From Ceratopteris richardii (lineage: Eukaryota > Streptophyta > Polypodiopsida > Polypodiales > Pteridaceae): a DNA stretch of 64,000 nt. A program made the position numbers and the translations under genes. The notes beneath the pieces are model-generated. The model was not told the DNA's origin. It saw only the letters and a list, made by a program, of their open reading frames with translations, and searched no databases. Below are positions 1-10,532 of the stretch, in pieces; within the stretch, counting starts at the first letter, position 1, and every line of letters begins with the position of its first letter. Location of the stretch: contig CM035431.1 in the NCBI GenBank assembly GCA_020310875.1, positions 16,237,267 to 16,301,266 on the forward strand, given 5' to 3'.

Positions 1-2
1 CG

Positions 3-1568
3 ACTACAGAAAAGGAATGCCTATCGATGATCTTTGCGGTGAACAAGTATCGGCATTACCTGATGGGAAAGCATTTCACGTTTTATGTGGATCATGAAGC
101 CCTTAAGTACATCATTAATAAAACCGAGCTGTCAGGGCGACTGATGAGGTGGATGCTACTTCTCCAAGAATTTCAGTTCACAGTGGTAACCAGACCAGGC
201 AAAGCACATATATTGGCTGACCATTTATCTCGAATTGTTAATGAGGAGCCAATCTCTGGTGTGCCCGATGATGCTCCTGATGGGCATCTATTCCAGGTTG
301 ATGCTAAAGTACCTTGGTATGCCGACTTGGTGAACTTCTTATGCACTACTAAATATCCGCCAGGAGCAAACAAGAGAGAGAAGCAAAAACTGTTAGCATT
401 GGCAAAGCACCATAGCATCATTGGAGGGCAACTCTATCGATATTTTGTTCATGAGAGCATTTATCGGAGGTGTCTCGAGGAAGAAGAAGCAAACCTAGTG
501 TTGAGAGCTTTGCATGACGAACCTTGCCGTAGGCATTTTGCTAGTGAACTGACGGCAAGAAAGATTTTATTGGCTGGGTATTGGTGGCCAACGCTGTTCA
601 AAGACTTTCACACATACTGTAAGAAATGTGACAGATGCCAACGAATGGGCAAACCCACATTAGCACATGCTGCTCCTCTTACGCCGGTGCTCGCTCTTAA
701 GCCGTTTGAGAAATGGGGAATTGATTTTGTGGGGCCTATTGATCCTCCCTCACGACGAAGGTCTATTAGGTATATTTTGGTCTGTACTGATTATGTTACC
801 AAGTGGGTGGAAGCCAAAGCTCTGAAGACTGACCGAGCTGTTGATGTAGCTAAATTTTTGTACGAACAAATTATCACTCGATTCGGATGCCCGTTGGAAA
901 TAGTGAGTGATAGAGGAACCCATTTTGTCAACAAACTAATCGAAGAGTTAATGGAATTATATAAAATCAAACATAGGAAAAGCACTCCATATTACCCGAG
1001 GGCAAATGGACAAGTGGAGGTCACCAACAAAGTTCTTGAACAGATTCTGACAAAGACAGTAGCTGTGCATAGGCGAGACTGGGATGAGAGACTTTTGGAA
1101 GCCTTGTGGGCATATCGAACATCCTACCGAGTGATGACAAAGAGCACTCCGTTCTCCCTAGTATATGGCGAGGAAGCCATCTTTCCCATCGAAAAAGAAG
1201 TTCCGACATTAAGAGTGGCCATCGAAGCCAGGTTGGGCGAGGAAGAGTCATTAAAGGAGAGATACATACAACTGGTCAAGCTGGAAGAAAAGAGACTCAT
1301 TGCACAGCAAAGTTTGGAAGCTATTCAGAAGAGACGTAAAGAGAGGCATGACAAGAATCTCAAAACCTATGTGATTCAAGAAGGGGATTTGGTACTAGTC
1401 TATGATAGTAAATATTATAAATTCCCGGGGAAGTTACAGACAAGATGGGCAGGACCGTTTAAAGTGGTGGAACTCAACTCCAATGGTTCCATGCAAATTC
1501 AAGATTTAGGAGAAGAATATGCTCCCGTGAAGGTTAACGCGCTTCGAGTTAAACCATATTTCAAGTGA
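3..1568 (+). CDS. pol: Gypsy polyprotein, C-terminal part: RNase H tail and integrase
   Basis: The frame is open from base 3, so this is the 3' part of a longer pol; the ATG at 27 is internal. Counting from that Met, residues 1-70 are the end of RNase H (VDHEALKYI, then ADHLSRI). The integrase zinc-binding HHCC is near H163, H170, C201 and C204. The catalytic core shows D233 (GIDFVGP), D295 (VSDRGTHF) and E331 (NGQVEVTN), the DDE triad that cuts and joins cDNA ends to target DNA. A GPF motif (WAGPFKVV) lies near residue 480, and no chromodomain follows. There is no frameshift or stop over 520 codons, unlike most elements here, so this copy is fairly young or was recently active. It would be made as part of Gag-Pol and act in the virus-like particle and nucleus. 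Confidence 0.93.
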   Translation, partial: TTEKECLSMIFAVNKYRHYLMGKHFTFYVDHEALKYIINKTELSGRLMRWMLLLQEFQFTVVTRPGKAHILADHLSRIVNEEPISGVPDDAPDGHLFQVDAKVPWYADLVNFLCTTKYPPGANKREKQKLLALAKHHSIIGGQLYRYFVHESIYRRCLEEEEANLVLRALHDEPCRRHFASELTARKILLAGYWWPTLFKDFHTYCKKCDRCQRMGKPTLAHAAPLTPVLALKPFEKWGIDFVGPIDPPSRRRSIRYILVCTDYVTKWVEAKALKTDRAVDVAKFLYEQIITRFGCPLEIVSDRGTHFVNKLIEELMELYKIKHRKSTPYYPRANGQVEVTNKVLEQILTKTVAVHRRDWDERLLEALWAYRTSYRVMTKSTPFSLVYGEEAIFPIEKEVPTLRVAIEARLGEEESLKERYIQLVKLEEKRLIAQQSLEAIQKRRKERHDKNLKTYVIQEGDLVLVYDSKYYKFPGKLQTRWAGPFKVVELNSNGSMQIQDLGEEYAPVKVNALRVKPYFK

Positions 1569-1782
1569 TATTAGTACGGGAGAAGCTAGACGAGATCCAA
1601 ACGAAATGATGAAGTAGACTCCTTGTACATACATGTATAGTATTATATATATATATATATGTGCATATGTTAGTTATGATTTTTGTGTGTCATAAATATT
1701 ATCCTGTGCTAGCTCAAGAATTTTGGACTTCTAATGATTTTTTCTTATGTTGCACAGAGATTGTTAGGAGTTAAGTAACGAA

Positions 1783-2133
1783 ATGGCAGATCAAATAACG
1801 CAATTCTATTTGTACGAGCTGAGGATATATTTCTCGGACCAAACATTCGTCCGCATGGACATAGATGTCGACGACTTTGAGACGGAATACGATGTCGAGG
1901 AAGCGCATTGGCTGGTATGCTTTATAAACCAAGATTTGTGTGTTGCATTTTACATTGAGTGTTTTGAGGAATACCTAGCTCGACATGTAGGATGGGCGGG
2001 AGATCGATATTACTATTTCGATCCTTCGAGGGAAATGCCTAACGAGAAAAACGATATCACATGGGCTTGGGCAGATTTTCTAACAATAGAGAGTGATGAC
2101 GGAGCTCCTGAAGTTGAGCCTGACTCGCCCTAG
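1783..2133 (+). CDS. Small acidic ORF downstream of gypsy pol, unknown function
   Basis: A 116-residue ATG-started frame lies 214 bp after the pol stop, inside the gypsy element. It is strongly acidic (runs such as DIDVDDFETEYDVEE, and an acidic tail ESDDGAPEVEPDSP) and rich in aromatic residues (YYYF, WAWADF). I see no signal peptide, membrane segment, zinc motif or catalytic motif and do not recognise a family. Some plant gypsy lineages carry an extra ORF after pol (env-like in Athila, others in Tat/Ogre), so an element-encoded accessory protein is possible. Chance persistence is also possible; only comparison with sister copies can tell. Confidence 0.4.
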   Translation: MADQITQFYLYELRIYFSDQTFVRMDIDVDDFETEYDVEEAHWLVCFINQDLCVAFYIECFEEYLARHVGWAGDRYYYFDPSREMPNEKNDITWAWADFLTIESDDGAPEVEPDSP

Positions 2134-3630
2134 GGAAGTTGTCGGGATGCGAGTACGATGTGAGACTACATGGGATATCCCGGAGACTCATATTCTAGGA
2201 CACCTAAGGATAGGTATACGAGGGACTAAGGTATAGCCGGTTGTAGTTACCAAGTGAAGAGTCAAATCAATGAATACATATGTAGTGTCTGTAATTGAGA
2301 GAATGGAGTGAAGAGGTGGTTGATCTGTCAAAGGCTAGAGTGTATATGTTTGCATGTATGTGTGGGAACATTGGGAAAAGTCCCTTTCTTTCTCTCCCTA
2401 ATTCTCAGGACATGGGTGAACTAATTAACTATGAAAAAAAACTTGGAAAAACAAAAGAAAAGAAAAAATATTGTGTTGTTATGATCGTACCAATGTGCTA
2501 TGGTGGGCTAGTAGGTGGGTGGATTTATCCTGGCCGGTTGGTTAGGACCACGAGCCGCAGCTAGTTTCGCCATAGGCTTGGGATGTATATGTGTGTCATA
2601 GCTACGCGCCATAACGGGTTGGTAGGTAGGTGGAGCCATCGTGGCTGGGTAGTCATGACCATGAGCCGCATCCAACTTCGTTATGGGCTAGCTGATATAT
2701 GTTATGTGTTATCATTGTGTGTTTGTGTGTTGTGCGCTGCATTGCATTGGTAGATGGGTGGAATCAACCTGATCGGGTGGTCAGGTCCACGAATCGCATC
2801 CAGTGTCAATGTAGGCCAACGTGTGATTAAAATAAAATTTTCACATAAAGTTATTCCCCACTCCTGAGGGGGAGAGAGAGAGAGGAGAGGACGATGATCG
2901 CCTGGAAGGGAACGTTATTTGCTTGTGTGATTGGTATGTGTTGGCTTGCGACAGATCAACTCACTTTGAATCAACATTCTTGAAGGCACGGAGACTCTAT
3001 ATGTACTTATGGATGAGGCTTTAGCGAGGTAATGCAACGGTCTTGCTTTATAACTTATGTGCTCTATCCGAAGGTTTTCCAGTATGTGGGACACTCTAAG
3101 TTTTTATGTAGGTCTTGACTTGTACTCTAGTCTCGACGGCTTTTGTAGGACGACGATGGGGATTCTTCGGAAGTGTCTAGTCATGGAATGATTGTACATA
3201 GCGAATAGTAGGTGCAATAATGGGGTGTGCATTTTGGGTATGTAGCATCTCCTGTTGAATTCATTTCAGTTATTGTTGTTTATTTCGGTATTTCCGTTTC
3301 TGTTTTTTCGCAATCATAGTTGCATGTGTAAAACATGGAAAGGTATGTATGTGTCATTTTGGTTGAGACTGTGTTCATAATGGAATGTATGAGCAAATTG
3401 ATGCATGGCTGAAATGGAATCGCATATATGTGCATGTTCTTGGATCATTTTGGAAATGACTGATTTGTATGTATTCATGAGTGATTTTTTAGCACTAATA
3501 GCTTCAATGAGTGCAGATTCAGTTGGAGTATTGGCTCGATGGAAAGGTATGCAAACTAGTTGTGCACTGACATTTTCATGGCTGTTTTGATTATAGTGCA
3601 GCGAGAGTGGCTCGTCGAGGACGACTTCGC
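2134..3630 (+). other. Gypsy 3' non-coding region
   Basis: Between the acidic ORF and the polypurine tract I see no recognisable coding sequence. An 89-codon frame at 2295-2564 has no recognisable feature and runs into a local tandem repeat. Long spacers before the 3' LTR are common in Athila/Tat-type elements. Confidence 0.5.
2499..2830 (+). repeat. Three diverged tandem repeats in the gypsy 3' region
   Basis: Three units begin near 2499, 2611 and 2742. Each contains a version of GGTAGGTGGGTGGA, a CTGGCCGGTTGGTTAGG-like stretch, a CCACGAGCCGCA-like core and a TTCGCCATAGGC-like end. Units are 110-130 bp apart and clearly diverged, so the array is old relative to the element. Confidence 0.6.
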
Positions 3631-3649
3631 AAATAAGAAGAGGGGAGTA
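3631..3649 (+). promoter_or_regulatory. Polypurine tract of gypsy element
   Basis: AAATAAGAAGAGGGGAGTA is almost pure purine and directly abuts the TGTTAG start of the LTR. This is the expected site for priming plus-strand DNA synthesis. Confidence 0.8.
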
Positions 3650-6123
3650 TGTTAGCCCACAAAATGGTTGGTTTTTATGTACTAATATGTTTCTATTTGG
3701 CAAGAGAATATGTTTGATGTCAGGTACTTGACAAGTTGATCAAATGGTTGATATGAAGTATTTGGAGATTCATGACGACATAGTGGGAGTCTGATTGGTC
3801 TCATGGTGTGCCATGCTTGCTTCCGGAGGTGGTCAAATGTCACTTCTCGTTGGAAGGAGGATGCGCATCCTTTGGTGTGAAGAGCACGCATAAGAGCTTT
3901 GGGGTGTACACACACTATACGGAAGCCAGGGGTCGGTAAAGAAAAGGAAGAAGAAGAACTTGCTTCCGATCTGGATCATGTTACAGATGCAAAGCTCGAA
4001 GGATGTGTCAGCTGCAAGGAGCGCGTGTCAATCCATCTATGACATATAAAGAAGATACGACAACTCTAAAGGGGAGTGCAAGTGTGAAGGGAGATAGTGC
4101 ACATCCATGTTTTGGCAAATGATGATGAACAAAGAAGAATGAATGGGGGTTTTGGTTGCTCTAGCCTCATTGGATGCTTTTCGGAGCTTTGTGCATTACA
4201 GTCCACTACACATGCCTTCTTCCATTCCAAAAAATTAATGAAGAAGACAACAAGGAGGGGGCAGGTCCGTTTTTTGCAGCTCTGACGAGAGAAGCGGACA
4301 AGGATGCTGAATGGGGGCGGGTACCTCCAAAAAAAAGGGGCGGTTTTTTTCTGTCGTGCATGGAAGGGAGGCGCTCTCGTTGTTTCACGAACAGATAAGG
4401 GGGAATGGAGGGGACGGCTGGAAGATATATAGCTCCCATACTGTAACCAGATTGAGGGCATTCTGAAGTGTTTCATCTCCATAAGCTTCCTTCCTGAAGA
4501 TTTGCGCAAAGGAGAATGCTTTTGGGGAAGTGCGTCCATTGTTGTTGAAGAGAACACGGTAGCAGGAGTGGGAGACAGAAGAGTACAGATATCAGAGAGA
4601 GAGAAACGGGCAGAGTTGTCGCTGTCGGCAATTGCTGCCGCCATTTCCAAACGTTGTGCACCTCGGAATGTTCACATCATCTCCCTTCGCGTCAATAGTG
4701 GAAGTCGCAGAAAAATCCATTTCGCTGCCCATTTCAGAGCTCAAGCGCCATCGTGATGGCAGTGTGGTGATGTTGATGCATCCGCAAATTCAGGTCATGT
4801 TCTATCACAAATTGAACTCAATCTGCCAACGTTCTTTACTGTTCTATCACAGTTGATACTTTACGTCTGCCATGTTTCAATGTATGCATAATTTTGCTTG
4901 ATTTTCGTAATTCTTAATGGAACATATGGCTTTTGCTCTGCCATCTACGTCATGCTGCGAATGTTGGTTGACGAATCATTACCATGAACTTCATTGGCTT
5001 GGGTTAGAATTAGAAGCCGACAGCTTTCTAGTGCAAAATTGGTACACATCTCCATAGCAGTTGCTGCGGGTCAGCTGCAAACGTTCTTGGACGCAAAAGA
5101 AAATGAGGTGCTAATCTAATACATTCATCTATTCTGGAATGGAATGCTGACACTACTCAGACAATGGCACTTCCGCTGGTAACATCAATGCTTCTTGTGC
5201 TTTGAAATCTCACGTCTGCTCCTCTTTGTCTACGCTCGGTTGTGCTCATTCTAAGAGTTGAGGGAGCACATATTTCTGATCACTTTTGGTTCCTTTGCGT
5301 ATTATTCGGAGCAATTCAATTATCACATAGGATTGTGCCATCGCTGTCATTGGAGGGATTTCGTTTTCTATTGATTCTGGAGTTTTTATTTAGTGTTTTC
5401 AAATCCTCAATTGCCATCCTTACTACCCACTCACGGTTTCTTTCTTTTCAGACCAGTACGATACCCTTTTATTGTGATTTGCTCTGTTACATGGAAAATT
5501 GGAGATGGTTGCTAACATTTTGTTATAGATGGGATATAAACGATTTCTTGACACTATGTTCCGTTTGGAATTATGAATGATTATTGCATCACCATTTTCT
5601 GAATTGAATTGCATTTCAAGTACTTGGAGCCGATTAATAGCTATCATCGATGTGGTTGTGTGTGTGAATGTGCATGTTTGTCTGTGTATTAGAGAGAGAG
5701 AAATAGGAGAGTGGATGTGTGTACAAAAGTGTGTGTGAGCATGGGTGTGCGAGGATAGGAAAAGATGTTTGAACGGGAAGTAAGTGATTGGGAAAGAGAA
5801 AGAGAGAGAGAAAGGTGAAAGAGAGTAAAAGCGTGGGTGGAAATGCATGTATGTGTACAAAACGGGTGTGAGGGAGTGAGAAAGAGTGCATGAGAGGAAG
5901 AGGGATAGAGTAAATGAAATAAGGAAGTGTGGGTGAGAAAAGGCTGCGATCACGAGAAGCAGTTGTTGGGAGTTTGGTTTTAGGTTGTGGTCGGATTCAA
6001 GTCTCCATGTCTACATTGGAGCATTATTGAATGACCTAGAGGAAAAGAAAGTGGCATAATTCAAGGAAAAAGAGTGAACCCAAGCGTGTGTAAGGCTATT
6101 TCCGGGGGCTTAGGAGCCTAACA
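3650..6123 (+). repeat. Gypsy LTR (about 2.47 kb)
   Basis: The LTR starts TGTTAGCCCAC after the polypurine tract and ends GGAGCCTAACA just before the PBS; TGTTAG and CTAACA are exact inverted ends. A TATA-like AGATATATAGCTCC lies near 4430, and a purine-rich GAGAGA field lies at about 5690-5890. Several frames inside (for example 4066-4650 minus and 5423-5953 minus) are low-complexity or have no family resemblance, and I do not treat them as genes. No second LTR copy is in the window for comparison. Confidence 0.8.
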
Positions 6124-6126
6124 TTT

Positions 6127-6146
6127 TGGTGCGTTTGCCGGGAAGC
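6127..6146 (+). promoter_or_regulatory. Gypsy primer-binding site
   Basis: TGGTGCGTTTGCCGGGAAGC lies 3 bp after the LTR end. It resembles the PBS type of plant Athila/Tat elements (TGG-GC--TTGCCGGG-AGC). It primes minus-strand synthesis and marks the start of a second internal region, cut off near 6285. Confidence 0.75.
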
Positions 6147-6273
6147 ATATGAGCTAGTCATATACAAAGGAAGGATTCCTCGAGGGATAATTATGGGCTC
6201 CAAGTGATCCAATTGGACCGATTCTGAGGATTTGAACAACATAAAGTCTCGAACAATCACTTTTTCCTTGGGC

Positions 6274-7749
6274 TCAAGGCGTTAACAGACCAGCACTAGC
6301 CTGTCCACCTGTAAAAAGAGGCATCAAAGTATCATACATGTCTTTGGAGCTAACAGATGTCTCCTTAGTACATGAAAGCAATGGCTGAATAGCATCTTCC
6401 ACAAAGAAAACATCACGGCTAACCAGAATGTGTTTAGTCTGTGGATGATACAGACGATAGCCTTTACTTTCAGAACTGTACCCAACAAAAATACATTTTA
6501 CTGCCTTATCATCCAATTTTCTGCGATGTTGTTCAGGCACTAATGCATATGCCAAACAACCAAAAACACGCAGATGAGCAACAGATGGCTTGCGGTCATG
6601 CGAAGCCTCATATGGAGTGATAGATTGCAACGCTTTAGTGGGACACCTGTTCAGTACATATGCTACACACATGACAACCTCAAGCCAGAAACTATGTGGT
6701 AAAGCCTGACTTTTGACCATGCACCTCGCCATCTCCATGAGTGACCTGTTCTTTCGTTCAGCAACTCCATTTTGTTGAGGTGTATACGGCACTGTACACT
6801 GGTGTTTTATCCCACGTTCAACCAGAAATGCATTAAAATCTGAAGACATATATTCCCCCCCTCGATCAGAACGGAGGGTGCCCATTTTACATGCTGACAG
6901 ATTTTCAGCCAAAACCAAAAACTGTTTGAAGCACATGAACACTTTGGACTTTGCTTTGAGTGGATATACCCATGCATGCCTGGAAAAATCATCAATGAAA
7001 GTCACGAAGTAAAGGTAATTTCCAAAAGAGGGTGTCTGCATAGGACCACAGACATCACTATGTACAAGCTGCAATTTCTGCGTAGCCCGAATTGAACCAT
7101 CTTTTGGAAAGAAAGAACGCTGCATTTTGCCCAAAATACAGCCTTCACAAACATGTTTTCTAGGTGCCTCAAGTTTGGGCAAAGAGGACACCATTTCAGT
7201 TTTCTGCAGGCGTAACAAACTAGCAAAATTCAGATGACCAAAGCGTGCATGCCAAAGCTTTGCATCTGACATAGCCTGAGAATCATGAACTGCACATGCC
7301 GAATCATTCACAGATCTTTCATAGTCTATGAGCTTATACAGCCCACGACATAAAATGCCAGAAGCAATAATCACATCGCCATTTGAGAGATCATGGATTG
7401 TACACCTGTCATCAACGAATTTCACAACCAAGCCAATCTTGGCTAATGCAGAAACTGATAACATGTTCTTTTTGATCCCTGGCACAAATAAAGCATCTGA
7501 CAAAGTGAAAGAACTACCATCAGCAGTAGTCAGAATGATCTTATCAACTCCCATAACAGGATAAGAGGAGTTATTGGCGCATGTGACAGTATTCCCTGTA
7601 GGGGCAGGCTCGAGTGAAGAGAAGAAACTGCGCTGCGAGGTAATATGTTTGGTCGCCCCACTGTCAAAGTACCATACATCTGAGTCTACTGTAGACATGC
7701 ACTGATCATGAGAAGATGGGTCAAACTGCAGACAGTAGTAAACGCCCAT
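6274..7749 (-). CDS. pol: Copia A protease-integrase segment, truncated before RT
   Basis: This is an open frame of 491 codons, part of a Gag-Pol frame; its first Met is internal. Near the start is the aspartic protease motif WYFDSGATKHIT. The GAG-pre-integrase zinc site follows (HARFGHLNF, then CEGCILGKM). The integrase core shows VHSDVCGP, LRSDRGGEYM and QQNGVAERKN, giving an intact DDE triad. The C-terminal CIFVGYSSESKGYRLYHP block is also present. The last five codons run past the junction and are not copia. Gag upstream is in a different frame because of a shift near 7735. It has no RT, so the element cannot move on its own. Confidence 0.88.
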   Translation of the reverse strand: MGVYYCLQFDPSSHDQCMSTVDSDVWYFDSGATKHITSQRSFFSSLEPAPTGNTVTCANNSSYPVMGVDKIILTTADGSSFTLSDALFVPGIKKNMLSVSALAKIGLVVKFVDDRCTIHDLSNGDVIIASGILCRGLYKLIDYERSVNDSACAVHDSQAMSDAKLWHARFGHLNFASLLRLQKTEMVSSLPKLEAPRKHVCEGCILGKMQRSFFPKDGSIRATQKLQLVHSDVCGPMQTPSFGNYLYFVTFIDDFSRHAWVYPLKAKSKVFMCFKQFLVLAENLSACKMGTLRSDRGGEYMSSDFNAFLVERGIKHQCTVPYTPQQNGVAERKNRSLMEMARCMVKSQALPHSFWLEVVMCVAYVLNRCPTKALQSITPYEASHDRKPSVAHLRVFGCLAYALVPEQHRRKLDDKAVKCIFVGYSSESKGYRLYHPQTKHILVSRDVFFVEDAIQPLLSCTKETSVSSKDMYDTLMPLFTGGQASAGLLTP

Positions 7750-8749
7750 TCTTCTTCCTGCACAAGATTTGCAAACTCCGTTTTTGGTGTAGAGGCCTCT
7801 GCAACAACCATTCCAGCCTCTTTCTTCTTTGCCTCTTTAGCAGCCAGTTTTGGACAGTTCTTTATAATATGATCATTTCCTTTACAGTACTTGCAGACCA
7901 ATTTCTGCTTTTCTGATTCTTCTCATCTTTATCCTGGTTCTTCGATTGTGCAGCATTTGCAGATTTCTACTTACTAGTATAATAGCTCCATTTTCCTTTG
8001 CCCTTCTGACTAGCCAGGAAAGCTTGATCTGCAACATGCATAATGGACCTGTTCTGCCTGGACTGATCTTCTTGCAACAGAACAGAGACTAATTCCTCAA
8101 ATGACAAGGCATTCGGATTGCCTTTCATCATCAACCAAAATGTAGAGGCAAAAGTCTGATATGAATCAGGAAGACCATTCAGAACGGTCTGCACAAGTGA
8201 GCTATCTGGTATAACCTCATCAGCAGAAATCAATTGTTCCTTCAGGTCTTTGATCTTTGTAAGAAAACTGTCCATAGAATCACCTTCATTCATGTGCTCA
8301 CTCTCCAACTGTTTTCGGAGGTAAGCAAAACGAGCCTCATTCCTAGCCTAGTACAAAGTGGTAAGTGTATCCCAAGCATCCTTTGCTGTTCTGCAAGAGC
8401 GAATGTGAGGAATAATGGCACGTTTGATAGACAAAGCTATCAATGCATATGCCTAGGCATCTCTGCCATCCCAACGAATCTGCTCTACAGTAGGTGCAAC
8501 AGAAACAACAGCACGAACAGGAATCTGCGGAATATCATCTTTGACACCATCTTCATCAGCTCCAACACATGTATTTGTAGTACCTATCATTACAGGTGTA
8601 ACAGGACGTCTTTCAACACCCTGCACAATGTTCCACAATCCTTTTGCAACCAGTACATGTCGCATCATATAAGCCCATAATGGGTAGTTGGTACCATCCA
8701 ACTTATCCTCAACAACCAACATACGGAATACATCACTGCTTTCAGCCAT
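7690..8749 (-). pseudogene. gag: Copia A gag with stops and a frameshift
   Basis: Gag starts at ATG 8749 (MAESSDVFRML). It has the copia gag opening (KLDGTNYPLWAYMM) and the UBN2-type region with ESEHMNEGDSMDSFL. A CCHC zinc knuckle, CKYCKGNDHIIKNC, is near 7890-7850. In-frame stops occur near 8452, 8350 and 7967, with a frameshift near 7735. The stop near 7967 is also present in the copy at 56.2 kb. Gag would form the particle that packages the RNA; this copy cannot make it. Confidence 0.85.
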
Positions 8750-9090
8750 GGCCGGTGACTAAAATACCTTGATGCAGAAAATTGACTGTATCTCAAAAAG
8801 TTGAACGGAACAACCTAGAGGAGTTTTGCTAGACCTGTAGCAGACTTTGAGACGCTTAAACTGGCGAACAGAAATTGGTATATACCTTTGGCACAAAAGG
8901 ACGAAATAGCCTGCACAAGCACTGCGATAGTGCGTTTGGAGGCCGAAACGAGCTCAGATCGCGATTTCGGCACCACATAGCAAAGCTGTTTTGATCTCGG
9001 AAACACCCTGAGTATGCTCACCAAATTTCGTGCGAATCTGAGACTGCAAACGGAGGAGTGTCGACGGCGCCCTAGAAGAAGCGACGACCT

Positions 9091-9102
9091 GCTCTGATAC
9101 CA
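9091..9102 (-). promoter_or_regulatory. Copia A primer-binding site
   Basis: The minus strand reads TGGTATCAGAGC two bases after the LTR end, the usual initiator-Met tRNA site of plant copia elements. Confidence 0.88.
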
Positions 9103-9104
9103 AT

Positions 9105-9335
9105 TGTTGGAGATAGACGTCTGCGGAAGCACGCGAACAACACAAGGAAGAAGAAGAAGCTTGGAGCACAAACACACAATACTGAATGTATTACTAGAGA
9201 ATGTACAAAGATAAGTAGCCCATTAGGGCAATAGGCGTATATACAAGCCGGGGGAAAAAAACCTCCTAAAGAGGGAAAAAAGTGCCCCGGCAGTCCTAGA
9301 GTGTTCACACACATCACTACCTAAATATATCAACA
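9105..9335 (-). repeat. Copia A 5' LTR (231 bp)
   Basis: On the minus strand the LTR starts TGTTGATATATTTAGG and ends CTCCAACA. Matching LTRs are at 17389-17542 joined with 37258-37334, at 38242-38468 and at 57301-57530. Confidence 0.88.
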
Positions 9336-9484
9336 ATCTATATTTTCTCCTCTCTTACATTTTCTCTATATTCAAACTCACTTATATACATATTTGCTTT
9401 ACGTTCCGAGATTCAAAAAACTTGTAATTCTAGAAGTTTCTATGTACTATATTACTAGCATGAATTTGTCCCTTCACTTAAGGC
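9336..9484 (+). repeat. Direct repeat F, left copy
   Basis: About 145 bp (from TTTTCTCCTCTCTTAC to CCCTTCACTTAAGG) recurs in the same orientation at 14516-14677 with few differences. This copy lies between the outer edge of the A LTR and the broken 3' end of element E. I do not recognise it. Confidence 0.8.
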
Positions 9485-9485
9485 T

Positions 9486-10527
9486 CTATGTGCTTTGTTC
9501 TCGCATGAAATACTGGATTTGATGCAAGATACAACTAACTCATATTGTCTCCATGTATGATAGGTATACCTTGATTAATACCCAAGCTTTTGAACAAGGT
9601 CTGCATCCATATCACTTCTTTAGCTACTTCCACAAGTCCTTTATACTCGGCTTCAATTGATGATAAAGCCACTGTATGCTGCTTCTTTGAACACCAACTA
9701 ACAAGCTTATCTCCTATGTATATCATATACCCATGTGTTGATCTTCTATCATCTTGACTTCCTGCCCAATTTGAGTCACTGTATGCTCTCAACTTTATAT
9801 CTGATTTAAAAGGATAATATAATCCTTCCTTTATGGTTCCTTCAATATATCTAAGAACTCTTTGCCCTGCAATCCAATGTTGATCCTTCGGACAATGCAT
9901 AAACTGTGAGAGAGCTCCCACTGCATAACTAAGATCAGGTCTTGTTAGTGTAGCATAAATCAAGCTTCCCACTAAAGATTGATACTTTCTCATATCTTCA
10001 AAATCTGCACCATCATATTTATTGAGTTTATGATTGACCTCAAGTGGTGTTGAGGCTTCTCTGCAATTCTCCATGTTAAACTTCTTCAATAAGTTGAGAA
10101 GATATCTTTCTTGAGAAACATATATACCATGATCTGCATAAGTAATCTCCATTCCAAGAAAATATGATAAGTCTCCTAAATCACTTATCTTGAATTTCTT
10201 CTCAAGTAATCTCTTCACCTCCTTGATTCCTTCATTTGAAGTTCCTGTGATTATAATATCATCTACATAAATACAAATGTAGATCATACCTTCATCTGTT
10301 CTCTTAATGAGTAGACTTGTATCTGCCTTTGAACTTTGATATCCAAGATCATTGAGATACTTCACAAGTCTATAATTCCAAGCTCTTGGAGCTTGCTTTA
10401 ATCCATAGAGTGCTCTTCTTAATCTGCAAACATGATTTGGACAACTCGAATCAAAAAACCCTTCAGGTTGTTTCATGTAGACTTCATCTGATATATATCC
10501 ATTTAGAAATGCATTCTTTATATCCAA
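9486..10527 (-). pseudogene. pol: Copia E reverse transcriptase C-half and RNase H
   Basis: This segment starts at LDIKNAFLNGYISDE, continues ALYGLKQAPRAWNYR and the catalytic YVDDIIITGTS, then RNase H with SDSNWAGSQDDRRSTHGY and SSIEAEYKGL. A stop after GDNMS near 9536 is followed in frame by LYLASNPVFHARTKHIE before the frame breaks off at 9485. RT copies the RNA into DNA and RNase H removes the template. A 1-bp shift near 10535 separates this part from the RT N-terminal part. Confidence 0.9.
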
Positions 10528-10532
10528 CTGAC

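Larger units (their letters stand above)
1..6285 (+). mobile_element. Ty3/gypsy (Athila/Tat-like) element, 3' part plus shared LTR and start of a second copy
   Basis: The region reads in order: end of RNase H, integrase, a small ORF, a polypurine tract, a long LTR, then a primer-binding site and about 140 bp of leader. An LTR followed by a PBS means the LTR acts as the 3' LTR of the left copy and the 5' LTR of a right copy. The right copy stops near 6285 where a family-A copia begins in the opposite orientation. The PBS resembles the Athila/Tat type, and no chromodomain is visible after integrase. The left end lies outside the window. Confidence 0.85.
6286..9335 (-). mobile_element. Ty1/copia family A, copy 2 (5' LTR to integrase; RT, RNase H and 3' LTR missing)
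   Basis: On the minus strand the order is LTR (9335-9105), PBS, gag, zinc knuckle, protease and integrase. Similarity to the other family-A copies (14786-17388 and 52856-57530) stops near 6286, just after integrase, where gypsy leader sequence begins. The missing half was probably lost when the gypsy sequences arrived or by later recombination. Confidence 0.88.

Noticed and set aside
1021..1339. Other-frame ORFs inside gypsy integrase
   Set aside because: Shadows of the intact pol frame.
4066..4650. 194-codon minus-strand frame in the gypsy LTR
   Set aside because: No family resemblance, overlaps several other frames in the same place, and LTRs are normally non-coding.
5423..5953. 176-codon minus-strand frame
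   Set aside because: Driven by a GAGAGA/GTGTGT purine-rich field; the protein is low complexity (HTHAHTH, SLSFSF).
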